Shown: one piece after another, positions 10,041 to 19,960 of the stretch
Layout of the letters: each line of letters begins with the position of its first letter
Numbering within the stretch: the stretch's first letter is position 1
Origin: Lobulomyces angularis
Taxonomy: Eukaryota; Chytridiomycota; Chytridiomycetes; Lobulomycetales; Lobulomycetaceae
Direction of reading: 5' to 3'
NCBI GenBank assembly: GCA_027604685.1
Contig: JADHYX010000255.1
Location: forward strand, 5,308-31,240
Length of the DNA stretch: 25,933 nucleotides
Notes under the pieces: generated by a model
What the model was told of the DNA's origin: nothing
The model's database searches: none
Seen by the model: only the letters and a program-made list of their open reading frames with translations
Position numbers and translations under genes: made by a program

Positions 10041-11025
10041 CTATTGAATTGTTTGCTCACACTCGTCATCATTTAATTTTTCCATCATCATAGTTTCATT
10101 ACACAAAACTTTTCAGATGTTTCGCCATTTTCCTACAAACTTGGTTCATTAATATATGAACAGTTATTTAAGTATACTTTAAGATTGTTGAATATTGCAG
10201 TGAAAAAAAAAATATGGAAACTCTAATACAGTGCCATTTAGTTATAACACTGTACAGCACCAGTCTGAATCCATGTTACCAAAACATTGATGCTATCGTT
10301 GAATAAAACCTGAACAGCTTACTAGGATTTTCATTATGTAGTTCAATTTCACCATTTTCTAAATTTAATTTGTATCCATCAAACCACTTTTGTCAGCAAC
10401 GTTTTTAACACCCCACCAGTCATTGGCTCGGCTTTGATTGGGAATGATAAAGAGGAATGCTGTTTTTACTAAACCTAGGGTTACATCTAAATAATATAAT
10501 AAAATTTAAGTTTCATTTTATATTTAATGTACAAAAAAGATACAACAAAATGATTAATTAAAAAAAAAATTTTTTCTTTGTTGTATTTATATGGAGTTAT
10601 GCAAATTGTAATTTAAAGTGTTAATATTGGTTTCAAATAGTTGCAAATTTTCCTTTACATTTATACCTCCCAATATATGATATATGATATACTTTGAGGT
10701 AGAAAGAGATCAACTGTTCGGCATGAGCTGCTTGTTTGCAACTACATTTCGGCCCTCATTTGAACCAATAGTTGAACTTATACTTGAAGATTCTTGTTTT
10801 CTTTTGACTTCGCACTAAAAAAAGCAATATACTCAGAGCTGCTTTAGTAAAAATTCAACAACTGGAACCAGAGGTTAGAACTATGGAATCATTTTTAGAG
10901 GGAGATGCTTTTGTGTTAAAGTGGAAGTGATGAAAACTTCTATCAATAACCACACTAAAACCAAGACCTCCTCCTAAACTTCCGCCATCGCCTCATTTTC
11001 CATAAAAACCTTAATTTTTTTAAGT
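10041..11025 (-). pseudogene. Frame-broken coding remnants, family not recognised
   Basis: No long ORF exists here, but several minus-strand pieces read like real protein. At about 11010-10870 there is GGGLGFSVVIDRSFHHFHF. At 10814-10710, after an acceptor-like TTTTTTTAG, is EVKRKQESSSISSTIGSNEG and a stop. At about 10490-10394 is TAFLFIIPNQSRANDWWGVK. At 10393-10276, in another frame, is KWFDGYKLNLENGEIELHN and a stop. At about 10090-10041 is MEKLNDDECEQTIQ and a stop. The pieces lie in order but are separated by frame changes and stops that ordinary short introns do not resolve. A decayed gene is the simplest reading; a real gene with poorly chosen splice sites is the alternative. Confidence 0.4.
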
Positions 11026-11223
11026 TTCTTTTTTCATGTTTTTTTTTTTTTCAAGAAAAAATTTTTGTAATGATGAAGAAAGAAGCGATTTTCGTGTCTA
11101 AGATTATTTTGTAATATTAAATTCTAAATGTATGTGATTGTATGGGTTATTAAAGAATAAAAATTAATTATCTAATTACATTAAAGTGTTAATTTCAGGA
11201 GCTTTAGTATAAAAATCCTACTT
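11026..11223. other. Gene-free AT-rich gap
   Basis: Low-complexity AT-rich sequence downstream of the coiled-coil gene, with a poly-T run at about 11040-11052. It probably holds that gene's 3' UTR. Confidence 0.4.
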
Positions 11224-12622
11224 TTATAGATCACCAGAGCTTTGAAGGTTTTCTTGTTCAAAAGAATTTAACATATCCAGAGCGTGTTGCTCAGCAATAC
11301 AAGTATTTAATAATTCACTCAGATTATTTAAACTAACGCCCATTGTTTCATCAATTGAGGCAATAAGATTCTTACATTAAGTAATACTGGTTATTGATAT
11401 GCTAAAAATAATAAAATTACCATTAATTTCTTTTTGTTTTCTACAGTTTCAGCCGTCTTACTCGCTACTATTACAGAATCATGGTTATTCTTTTCTGATA
11501 ATTGCTTTATTTGTTCAGTCATATTATGAATGTCAGCTATAGTAAAGCGTTAATACCGAAACAAATTACAAACTAAATACCTTCTAGCTTAGTTTTCTTG
11601 CTCAAAGAATTCTCGAATGTCGATTTTAATTTGAGATGTCCCGGCTCCCTTCTGTTAAGCTCTTCCTGATCTTTATCAACTACAAAAAAAAAAGTAAATC
11701 ATGTAGAAAATTAAGTATACCATTTGTAAATATTCTTCCTGACTTTGCTTTCATATGACCTATCTTCTTTTTTGCAATCTGTAATTTTTGATTTCCCGCC
11801 TGCAGCTCCTATTTAAAAAAAAGATGTAATGCAAGGGTTGAGAAAACTAAATTTAAATTTAAATAAGGCAAAAATAAATTACCGCTATAATCTTCTTACT
11901 CTCTTTTCTTTTCCTTTCAATTTCAAATTCAGCAAGTCTATTTTTTTCTTCTAATTCATCCAATTCTTTTATTGAGTGCATTTTTATCTTGTAAAAGGCT
12001 TCATTTTCGGCTTTAAGACTCTGATGATTTTCCTCCACTTTTTTTTGTAACTCTTTTAACTCTTGGGCACTTCCCACGTTATACTTTACAAAAACTTGCT
12101 GTAAATTTAGGTCCAGGCTACTAGTACTCCCATGTTGACTATTTAACAAACTAATTTAAAATAAATTGTTAATATAACAGCAAAAAAATTTAACCTGTTG
12201 CTGCTTTGTGTTGGTACAGTAAATACTGCAGGCGAAGTTGATAAAGTACCATTGTAGTTAGTGAAGTTCTGAGGAATTACAGTGCTTTCAACATCCTTAA
12301 TATCATTATTATAAGCAAAGTTGTGTTCAACTGGTAAAACTTTAGGGATGGTTTGTGTGCAACTATTGTCAAAGTTATCTACACCAGCTTCCTTATATGT
12401 ATCTTGGTTATATGCATTTTTTGAGTCTAAAGTATTATCTTGATTACTCCCGTTGCTTTCGACAGATACAGGTGCTATTTCGGTGTTGTGAAGCTTAGTT
12501 GATAAACTATTTAAATTGTTTTGATGTAAAATAGATGCTGTAGAAACCTCAGAATTATTTTCAGAATTTTCTTCACCATATATATCCTCTACATTTCTTT
12601 GAATAGATTCCCCTCTTTGCAT
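11224..12622 (-). CDS. Coiled-coil protein of unknown function
   Basis: Not recognised. Six exons: 12622-12195, 12150-11883, 11808-11721, 11679-11581, 11536-11421 and 11370-11224. They total 1146 nt, or 381 aa, in one frame. Residues 1 to about 150 are acidic and Ser/Asn/Thr-rich (for example EEENSENNSEVSTAS-like sequence) and look disordered. From about residue 165 the protein is heptad-rich and charged (ELKELQKKVEENHQSLKAEN, KELDELEEKNRLAEFEIERK), a likely long coiled coil. A second helical segment follows (MTEQIKQLSEKNN), and the C-terminus contains NNLSELLNTCIAEQHALDML. No enzyme motif, signal peptide or membrane segment is seen. An acceptor-like ACAATAG lies about 18 nt before the ATG, so a 5' untranslated exon is possible. 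It diverges from the VWA gene with 266 bp between starts. Cytoskeletal or endocytic scaffolding is possible but unproven. Confidence 0.8.
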
Positions 12623-12888
12623 ATTTAATTTAACTGCTTTCTATTGTAAAAAAAATTTTATAAAAAAAATATTTTAATTTTTTAGGATTTTGCATCAAAA
12701 AAAGCCCAACTAGTTATTCAACAATAATATAGCAGGTAAAAGAGAGTAATTCATCTTATTATTGTATTACATTTTAAATTTTAAAAATTTGCCATCTTTA
12801 CATTTAGTAAAAGAAGTTAATAGTGATACATCTGCACATAAATTTTCTGTAAAGCAAGTTGATTTTGAAGTTTTTTTTTTTCAGAGAT
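12623..12888. promoter_or_regulatory. Shared divergent promoter region
   Basis: 266 bp between the start codons of the coiled-coil gene (minus) and the first VWA gene (plus). Each ATG is preceded by an intron-acceptor-like sequence, ACAATAG on the minus side and TTTTTTTTTTTCAG just before 12885 on the plus side. Both genes may therefore carry a short intron in the 5' untranslated region. Confidence 0.45.
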
Positions 12889-15750
12889 ATGAACAATGAT
12901 GTACCATCTACTGAAAACATGGAATTTTTTGTTAACCAATATAATGAACTAGTTAAAAGGTATACTCGAAACTTTAGAATTATGAAATATTGAAGTCAGT
13001 ATAAGGTGGCAAGTGACAAGAAGCCAATTATTAAGAGATCATCCCGAAATTGACCCATCAACAAACAGTAAATACTTGGGCCGTTTTAATGAAAGAGTTA
13101 ATCATGGTGGTGACATTAATGAATTTGCCATGAAAAATCATGCACAAACTTTTAGTGAGAATCACCAAAATCTTTCTGCCACACAAAAAGCAGTAGTTGC
13201 GGATGAAGATTCACGAACATTTGCAGGGCTTTCTCACACTTCTCCATTACATTCCAAAAGTACTGATATTCCATCTAACATTCATAATTATGCTACCACA
13301 TTTTTTGGAAATGAAACTATTAGTGCCTCAGGAAATTTTGGAGCATCCCCTACTAAACCCGTTGTCACTCACAGACCAAGTAATAATGGATTGGATTCTA
13401 GCACTTTTCTTGGTTCAGGTTCTTACGCAAATAACACAGCTGTTAGTGAAACATCCACAAACCCGCTACTATACCATTCTAAGGCACCTGAAGCTAATAC
13501 CTTTCTTGGATATTCTAGTCATATTAATTCTCTTCCTAAAGTGAATGTTCCTGGTATGACCTCTAATGGACCACCTCCTGTGCCCCAGCGAGGAAGTAAT
13601 ATGTCAGAAACTCCCAAGACCTTTGATCAAAATCAGCTTCCTCCCCCCGTTCCTAAGCGCAATGAAGCAAGTACTATTACCCCTGGAATAAATTCAGCTA
13701 GCACGTTTATAGGAAACAGCGGTAGTAGCCTGTTGTATGGACGAAATTCTGCAGATTCTTTAGTTAGAACTAACTTCAATGGTCCTGTTGGTACTTCTAT
13801 TGGGCTAAGCGGAAAAAATGCAAATCATGCATCTGGTACTTTTATTGGACCTAAAGAAAATAATGGAAATAATGCTGCAGCTACTTTTGTTGGAACTAAC
13901 GAAAATAGTGTAAAAAGTGCTGCGGCTACCTTTGTTGGAACTAGCGGGCATAATGTAAATCATGCTTCAGGTACTTTTGCTGGAACTAGCACCAATAGTG
14001 TAAAGTATGTTGCCAGTACTTTTGTCGGAACTAGCGGAAATAATGTTAACTATCCTACTGGTACTTTTGTTGGAACTAGCGGAAATAATGTTAACTATCC
14101 TGCTGGTACTTTTGTCGGAACTAGCGGAAACAATGTTAACTATCCTGCTGGTACTTTTGCTGGAACTAGCGGAAATAATATTAACAATCCTGCTAAAACA
14201 TTTGTTGGAAATAATTTAAACTATGCTGGAAGTACTTTTGTAGGAACTAGCGGAAGTAATTTAAACCATGCTGCTACTACTTTTGTTGGCCATAACCAAC
14301 CCGAAGGCGCAGCTAACTGTAAAATCAAGCCAAGCAACACTTTTGTAGGAAACCACAGCCAAAGACCACCGCCACCACCTCCAAGAGTTAATTTAAACAA
14401 AAATGGTAAAAATTCTTTTAAAAAAATAATTTTTTAAATATTTTAATTTGATTGTAGCTACTCCTTCTACATCTGTGAACAATCAGTTAGGGCCGAATTT
14501 GAGTCCTGGATTTGCAATTAGACCATCATCTCCATTAGTAAACGCTCAAGAAAGTATTATTCTTGCCAAAAGGTGTTAGGATATATCATGACAACGTGTA
14601 AATACTAATTTTTTTTTGTAAGACTTCAAGCAGAAAATTTAAAACATGCGGAGAGGAATAGAGTTCAAAAGATGGCCATTGACTGTTGTTTTTTAATGGA
14701 TTTGACTGGGTTTGATTTTCATTTACATAAATGTTAAATTTTTATAGAACTATGCGAGTATGGATAGAGCAAACTAAGAAAACTATAGTTTCCATTATGA
14801 ATACCCTGCAAGAAAAGTATTCTGTATTTTAATGTTGAATTATTTTTTTTATTTACCAATTTCGATGTTATTAAGGTTGATACCATTATAAAAGTTTCCT
14901 TTGTTGGTTACAGTGACTATAACAATGATACCCCTCCTGTTTCCAAAACAGTATGGAGGTAAAGATTTATAAGTTTTTAGGTTGATTATTTAATTGATTC
15001 GTTACCTTTTAGAAACTTTTGTGATGTTCAGGATATTATAGACTTTATGGAAAGATTACTTAAAAGGTAAAATGGATATTTTTGTTTTTAGATTTTTATG
15101 TTTTTACAGGCGATATGATGGGGAAGATGTACCGGAAGATGTAATGAGTGGGTTGGATAAAGTTTTACAGCTCAACTGGTCCGCAAAAACTAAAATTTTA
15201 ATTCACATTGCGGATGATCCAGCGCACAATAAAGAGTTTCATGATTTTAGAAAAGGTTTCATTCCTAAAAAGTTTTAATAATCCTTAAATTTATTTTGCA
15301 TCCTTTTGAAGGTTTTGATAGATATTTGGACATCAATGATCCAAGTGGTAGAGGACCGAAGGAGTTATATCAAATGTTGGGGGAAATAGCCAATAAAGGA
15401 ATAGACTATCATTTTTTTCATTTGGGTAATAAATTACAAAAATTTACCTTATGTTAATGCATTTATATAAATAGATGACAACACTAAGAAAATGGAAGAG
15501 AAATTTGATTTGGAGTTAAAAAAATATGGATCTGTACATTATCATATATATTTTTATTTGATACTAAATTCAAATTTTTTTTTAATTTAGAAACTTTCTG
15601 TTCACTTTATTGGAGATGATCCTGAAGGGTTTGTACCGCAAGTGTTAAAAGGTAAAAACTATATTTTGTCGAAGTTGTTTATTAATCTTGTTCATCATTT
15701 TAGCTGTTGTTGATAGTAAACTAAGTACTGGCCTGAAATATGGATATTAG
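12889..15750 (+). CDS. VWA-domain protein with TFxG repeats (VWA1)
   Basis: Twelve exons: 12889-12959, 13006-14405, 14458-14572, 14623-14709, 14748-14823, 14876-14958, 15013-15066, 15110-15255, 15312-15425, 15475-15533, 15591-15651 and 15704-15750. They total 2313 nt, or 770 aa. Residues about 40-490 are low-complexity, with seventeen T-F-x-G motifs. Three proline-rich stretches could bind SH3 or WW domains (PPPVPQR, LPPPVPKR, PPPPPPR). The C-terminal third is a VWA fold of the alpha-kinase-associated type. Its MIDAS motif is DLTGT (D555, T557, T559), then FVGYSDYNN, DGEDVPEDVMSGLDKVLQLNW, ILIHIADDPAHNKEFHD, DINDPSGRGP and YHFFHLGDDNTKKME. No kinase domain is present; the next gene on the same strand supplies one. 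The start is the ATG that splices in frame into exon 2. Confidence 0.9.
13838..14295 (+). repeat. 45-bp coding tandem repeats (15-aa TFxG units)
   Basis: About ten units of roughly 15 codons encode variants of TFVGTSGNNVNYPAG. The central three or four (about 14018-14190) are nearly identical in DNA, while the flanking ones have diverged. Single TFxG motifs with irregular spacing continue upstream (from about 13217) and downstream (to about 14350). The unit length is a multiple of three, so a change in copy number keeps the frame. Confidence 0.9.
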
Positions 15751-16002
15751 TTTCTTATTCCATGTGCTACTCTAATTAAGTAAAATAATTTTTAGCTTTA
15801 AGTCTATTCTAGAAACTTAATATCAATAAGCTGATACATTCAATATCTTCCAACCATTATTTCAGAGTCATATACCTACACCACAAGGTTAATTGACTAA
15901 CAACTGAAACACATTGAACTTACATAAATTTTTCAGCAAAAAAAAAAATTTTATGAATTTTGCAACTTTAAAAGCCATCTTACTTTGAAAATTCCAATTA
16001 TT
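15751..16002. promoter_or_regulatory. Short gap between VWA1 and the alpha-kinase gene
   Basis: 252 bp between two same-strand genes. I looked for a splice route joining VWA1 to the kinase. The acceptor-like TTTTTCAG at about 15930-15940 runs into an in-frame TGA from the available donors, so two separate genes is the better reading. Confidence 0.5.
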
Positions 16003-18041
16003 ATGCAAATTGATTTTGTGGTCCTCAATACTGTAATTAATACAATTGAAACCTTTAAAGTTGAAAATCTGAAAGTAACTGAAGACTTAAAAGACTTAAA
16101 TATAGATGTTCAAAATTTAGGAAAGAAGTTACTTTTGGAAAAGGAACGTGAAGAATTAAATAAAATCGTTTTAGATGATATAGATTACAAACTTAACAAC
16201 TTATTGGTTCTAAGAGCAGTTCAATTAGAAGCTATACGTTTTCAAGAGAAAATTGTTCAATATGAAGCTAGCAATGTTATTAATGCTGAAATCGAAAGAA
16301 AACTTATTTACGAAAAAATTTCACAGTACTTTTGTTTTTTATTAATGCTCTTTTTTTTTTTTACTTATTAATTACACTGAAGACAAAATTTACAACTAGT
16401 AATTTTTTCTTAATTTTTTTATAGCACAGAGGATGAAGAACAAGAGCTGGTAAAAAATTTTATAGACGTTACCTCACTTTCGAAAATTTTGAAGAAACTT
16501 AGAGACAAAAAAAAAATATTAAAAGAAGAGAATTTAAAATTAAAAGAAGCTTCTAAAGAAAGCTTTATAAAAAAAAAAATTGTTGATATTTTTAATGATT
16601 TTGAAATTCAGGCAAGAATAAAATTAAGAAAGCCCTTTTTTAAAGAAAGTTTGATTAAACTTTACTGCTTTTATTTAGGTGTTTGAACTAGCTAATCCAT
16701 TAATGAGAAATTTAAAATTTTATAAGGAAGTAAATAATAAAATACAGAAAGATATTTTGGAAAAGCAAAATATTGAAAAACAACGGTAAAAAAGAATGCA
16801 TAGAATTTAAATAAATATTTAAAAATTTGAAATAAGACTTGCACTAGAAGAACGAAACTTGCAAGATGACCATGCGAATAAAATTATACCTTGGTTAATT
16901 TCCACAAATTATGAATGGGATTTGGAAGTTAATGTAACAATGGAAGTTTTCGAAAGAACATCTGCGAATTCTATCTTCGACGATATAATAAATAATAAGC
17001 ACTTTAAAGATATTTGCAGAATTAGAAAAGTGAATGTGTTTTTGAGAATGATGTCAAAACCTTTTGATTCTGTATACAAATATTCAAAGTATCCCTTTTA
17101 TTAATTACAACGTTTTTTAATGTATCATTAAGGGTACATATAGGTATGCTTATTATGCAATGGATCAGCAAGGAACCAAGTATGTCATAAAGCATTTTAA
17201 GGTGCAAGTCATAGCTTCCAAAATTTTAATTATTTGCAATTAAATTATATTAATATTTGCTAGGAAGATTTTCAAAATTCAGAAGAAAAATGTGCATCGA
17301 ACACCTCAAAAGCGTATTTTGTTTGTGGATTATTAGGAAATGAATTTACTCAGGAATTGTCTCTAATAGGAATAGACAGTTCTATAAGATATACTCCATC
17401 TTGGCCTGCCAAATTGATTTTAGCCAATCAGAAAAAGCCTAATGAAAACATGGAATTTTTTTCCCAGAAAACTTTAATGATTGAGCGTAGGTTCCTAATT
17501 TCTTGATTTTTTTAATTTCATTTTTATTTAAAGCATATTTGCCTTCATTTGTCAAGTGGACTAATAATAGCTCTTACGTCGCAGAAGGTAACTCTTCTTT
17601 TTTCTTTTTCATGCATTATCGCCAATAATGTACTTTTATTTATTAACATTAGGAAATGGTGGTGAACTTATGTCTGCATACTCTCATTTCACTTACGCCA
17701 GATCCAAAAAATTAATGATGGTTAATTATTTTTTATATGAATTGAAAAAAATAATTTAAACTATCAATTATCATTTGCGTTATAAGGTGTCAGATAACCA
17801 AGGGCATTATGAAGAAAAAATGATGGATGGTGGAAAAAGAAAAGAATTATTCGTTTTAACTGATCCTGTTATACATGTACCGGACTTAAATTTATCAACT
17901 GCGAAACTAGATTCAACACCTCTATTGATGGATTTATCTCATCCTTTAGATGGAAATCGTAGAAAAGATGGCATAAATGAATTTGCTTTGACTCATACAT
18001 GTGGTCCCATATGTAATTCTCTAATGTTGAAGAAAGCTTAG
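16003..18041 (+). CDS. Coiled-coil alpha-kinase (MHCK/Vwk-type)
   Basis: Atypical protein kinase of the alpha-kinase family, which often phosphorylates Thr in helical or coiled-coil targets. Nine exons: 16003-16325, 16425-16611, 16679-16785, 16837-17071, 17133-17201, 17264-17486, 17534-17587, 17653-17720 and 17787-18041. They total 1521 nt, or 506 aa. Residues 1 to about 235 are charged and heptad-like (likely coiled coil). The catalytic domain follows: KPFDSGTYRYAYYAMD (about 281-295), YVIKHF with the ATP-binding Lys304, AYSHFTYARSKKLMMVSDNQG (408-428; D425), LTDPVIH (446-452; D448) and the zinc site H452, H492, C494 and C498 in THTCGPIC. The usual GxGxxG loop is replaced by LDGNRRKDG, and DIQG by DNQG. 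The coding end at TAG 18039-18041 is certain. The start is the first in-frame ATG. Exon 2 appears to use a GC donor. Confidence 0.9.
16612..16678 (+). other. Likely GC-AG intron in the alpha-kinase gene
   Basis: Exon 2 ends CAG followed by GCAAGA, the standard context of GC-AG introns, and the intron ends TTTATTTAG. Both neighbours are in phase 0. The only GT inside this interval (AAAGTTTG) would put a TGA just after the junction. An alternative in-frame GT donor at 16582 would give a longer intron and remove ten residues. Confidence 0.6.
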
Positions 18042-18203
18042 CTGTATAAATAAATCGCAAATATACTTTTATCCAAAAATTCATTATAACACAACTTTCT
18101 ATTATCTAATAAAATATTTGCAGTGTTTGTGATTTTGACACAAATTTTTAGCCTTCCCAATCCTCTAAATGCCTGCAACATGCAGTTTTGTAATTAATCG
18201 TAT
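18042..18203. other. Convergent 3' gap, alpha-kinase/galactokinase
   Basis: Only 162 bp separate the two converging stop codons. An AATAAA-like word (taataaaata) at about 18108-18117 could serve as a plus-strand polyadenylation signal. No gene is seen. Confidence 0.5.
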
Positions 18204-19929
18204 TTAAGAGTAGTTAACAATTCTGGACCCTGTACCAGGTTTACAATAAAAAACTACATCGTTAAGTTCATCCAGCGTCATACCAGCAGCTTGTAATTTT
18301 TCTTTTGTAAAATAACTATCCTTCAAATTTTTTACAAATTCATCCACCATGCTTTCTCCAACTAAACTAACTGTGCAGCCACCCCAACCTGCGCCAGTTA
18401 ACCTGCTACCAAACGCTCCAAAACTTAAATTCAATTTTACTAATTCATCTAGTTCATCACACGAACAGTTGAAAAGGTCCCTACAACTAGACTGAGATTC
18501 ATTCATCAAGTTTCCTAGAGCATACAATATTTCGTTTGGGATCGGCAAAACTTCTTTTCCAGTACAAATTTGATCAAATTTTAAAACTCTTAGAGTTTCA
18601 CTGTAAACATGTTTTGCTCTTTTATACAATTCAAACTTATCAGCTTTTACTGTTAAGTATTGATCATCTATAAACTTTTTAACCAAATCTCTCACCTTTT
18701 AAAAAAGTGGTAGTTTAGCATGGGAATAAAAGTATTTAACTTGGTTTTTTTTTTTTTGTTTTTACAGAAATACCAAGTTCCAAGGCAACCTCTTCTCTTG
18801 TATAAGGTTGCGATTTTAAATGTTGTTCAACAATACTTAACATTAGATTTAAACATTCCTTTCCATCAACTTCAAAGTCATAACTTTTCATATTACCATT
18901 TTTAACTTCGCCAAAAGCTACTATATCCATGACTTGACGAAGCGTTAGCAAGTTATTTTTCTGGATTAAACCGTCTTCGATCACCAAATTTAACTTTTTA
19001 AACAAAATTGCACCAGCAAGAGCAGTTTCAACTACCCTTAGGTTGTAGTTTGTTGCTGCCGTTTCATGTTTATCTGAGACTTTTAAAGTGTTCGCAACTA
19101 CAAAAACTGGGGAATCAAAGTTGTTTAATTGTTGTAATACAATTTTTGACGGGATGGGAGTTGGCAGTCCCTTTAATTTTGGATAAAAATGGATCATAAC
19201 AGCACTATTTTCTTGGCCCATAACGGAAATCCTGTAAAATTTGGCAAGTTGGTACATATTTAAGAAATGTATGAACTTACGACTGATCCATACCACCGCA
19301 TTTGACCCCAACCATATGTTCAGCTTCAATAGAAATGTTAATTAGTTGTTCTTGGGAAAGGGAAATGTCGTTAATTGCAGATATAGCTAAAACGGAGGCA
19401 CAGCATAAAGCAGCAGAAGAAGAAACGCCAGCACCAGTTGGGACTACTCCATCAATCATTGCATTAAAGGATTTCGGAGTTGATATTTTTATTTGTCTTA
19501 TTAATGCCTATAAAAAAAACCGATTCGCTTTTTTTGTTCAATTAAATTAATGTTTACTTTATATGCACAAAAAAAATAAGAATGCCAACCATGGGCTTCA
19601 CTTGAGTCGGTTTCAACCGAACTATGTAGAAAAGTTAAATCTTTATACTTCTCCAACAAGTTTGAAACTACAACGAAAGTGGATTTGCTACTGCTCAACT
19701 TTATTTCACTTAAGGCAATAACGACATCTCTATCTAAAGCCATGGGCAAGACTGGAAAGCCAGAGTAGTCAATGTGCTCACCAATTAGATTTACCCTACC
19801 GGGCGATCTTACGTAAACCTCTGGCTTTTCATTAAATTTTGATTGAAATTTTGTCGACAAAAATTGATATCTTTGAGCTTGCTGTATTTCATTCTTTCCA
19901 TAAATTTGATTTAAAGTTTCTGCTTTCAT
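18204..19929 (-). CDS. GALK: Galactokinase-family GHMP kinase (GAL1/GALK)
   Basis: ATP-dependent sugar 1-kinase, the first step of the Leloir pathway if the substrate is galactose; acts in the cytosol. Four exons: 19929-19558, 19507-19281, 19231-18766 and 18695-18204. They total 1557 nt, or 518 aa, the size of fungal Gal1. Signatures: galactokinase motif RSPGRVNLIGEHIDYSG (41-57), GHMP ATP loop PTGAGVSSSAALCCAS (147-162), GGMDQS with the expected catalytic base D198, and C-terminal LTGAGWGGCTVSL (454-466). Nothing appears to be missing, so it should be active. The family also includes N-acetylgalactosamine kinase (GALK2) and the yeast Gal3 regulator, and the sequence alone does not settle the substrate. 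Introns are 49-70 bp. It lies between the alpha-kinase gene and the second VWA gene on the opposite strand. Confidence 0.95.
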
Positions 19930-19960
19930 TAATTTTTTGGTAACACAATAAAGTTTATAC
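19930..19960. promoter_or_regulatory. Galactokinase upstream edge
   Basis: Immediate 5' flank of the galactokinase gene; no motif can be assigned. The promoter must overlap the decayed coding fragments that begin about 30 bp away. Confidence 0.35.

Noticed and set aside
14007..14219. Second open frame with LLVLLSELAE-type repeats
   Set aside because: It is an alternative frame of the 45-bp tandem repeats, open only because the unit is a multiple of three.
15704..16010. Single fused VWA-alpha-kinase gene
   Set aside because: The donors near the VWA1 end joined to the only acceptor-like site before the kinase lead into a TGA, and both genes have good independent ends. RNA data could still change this.
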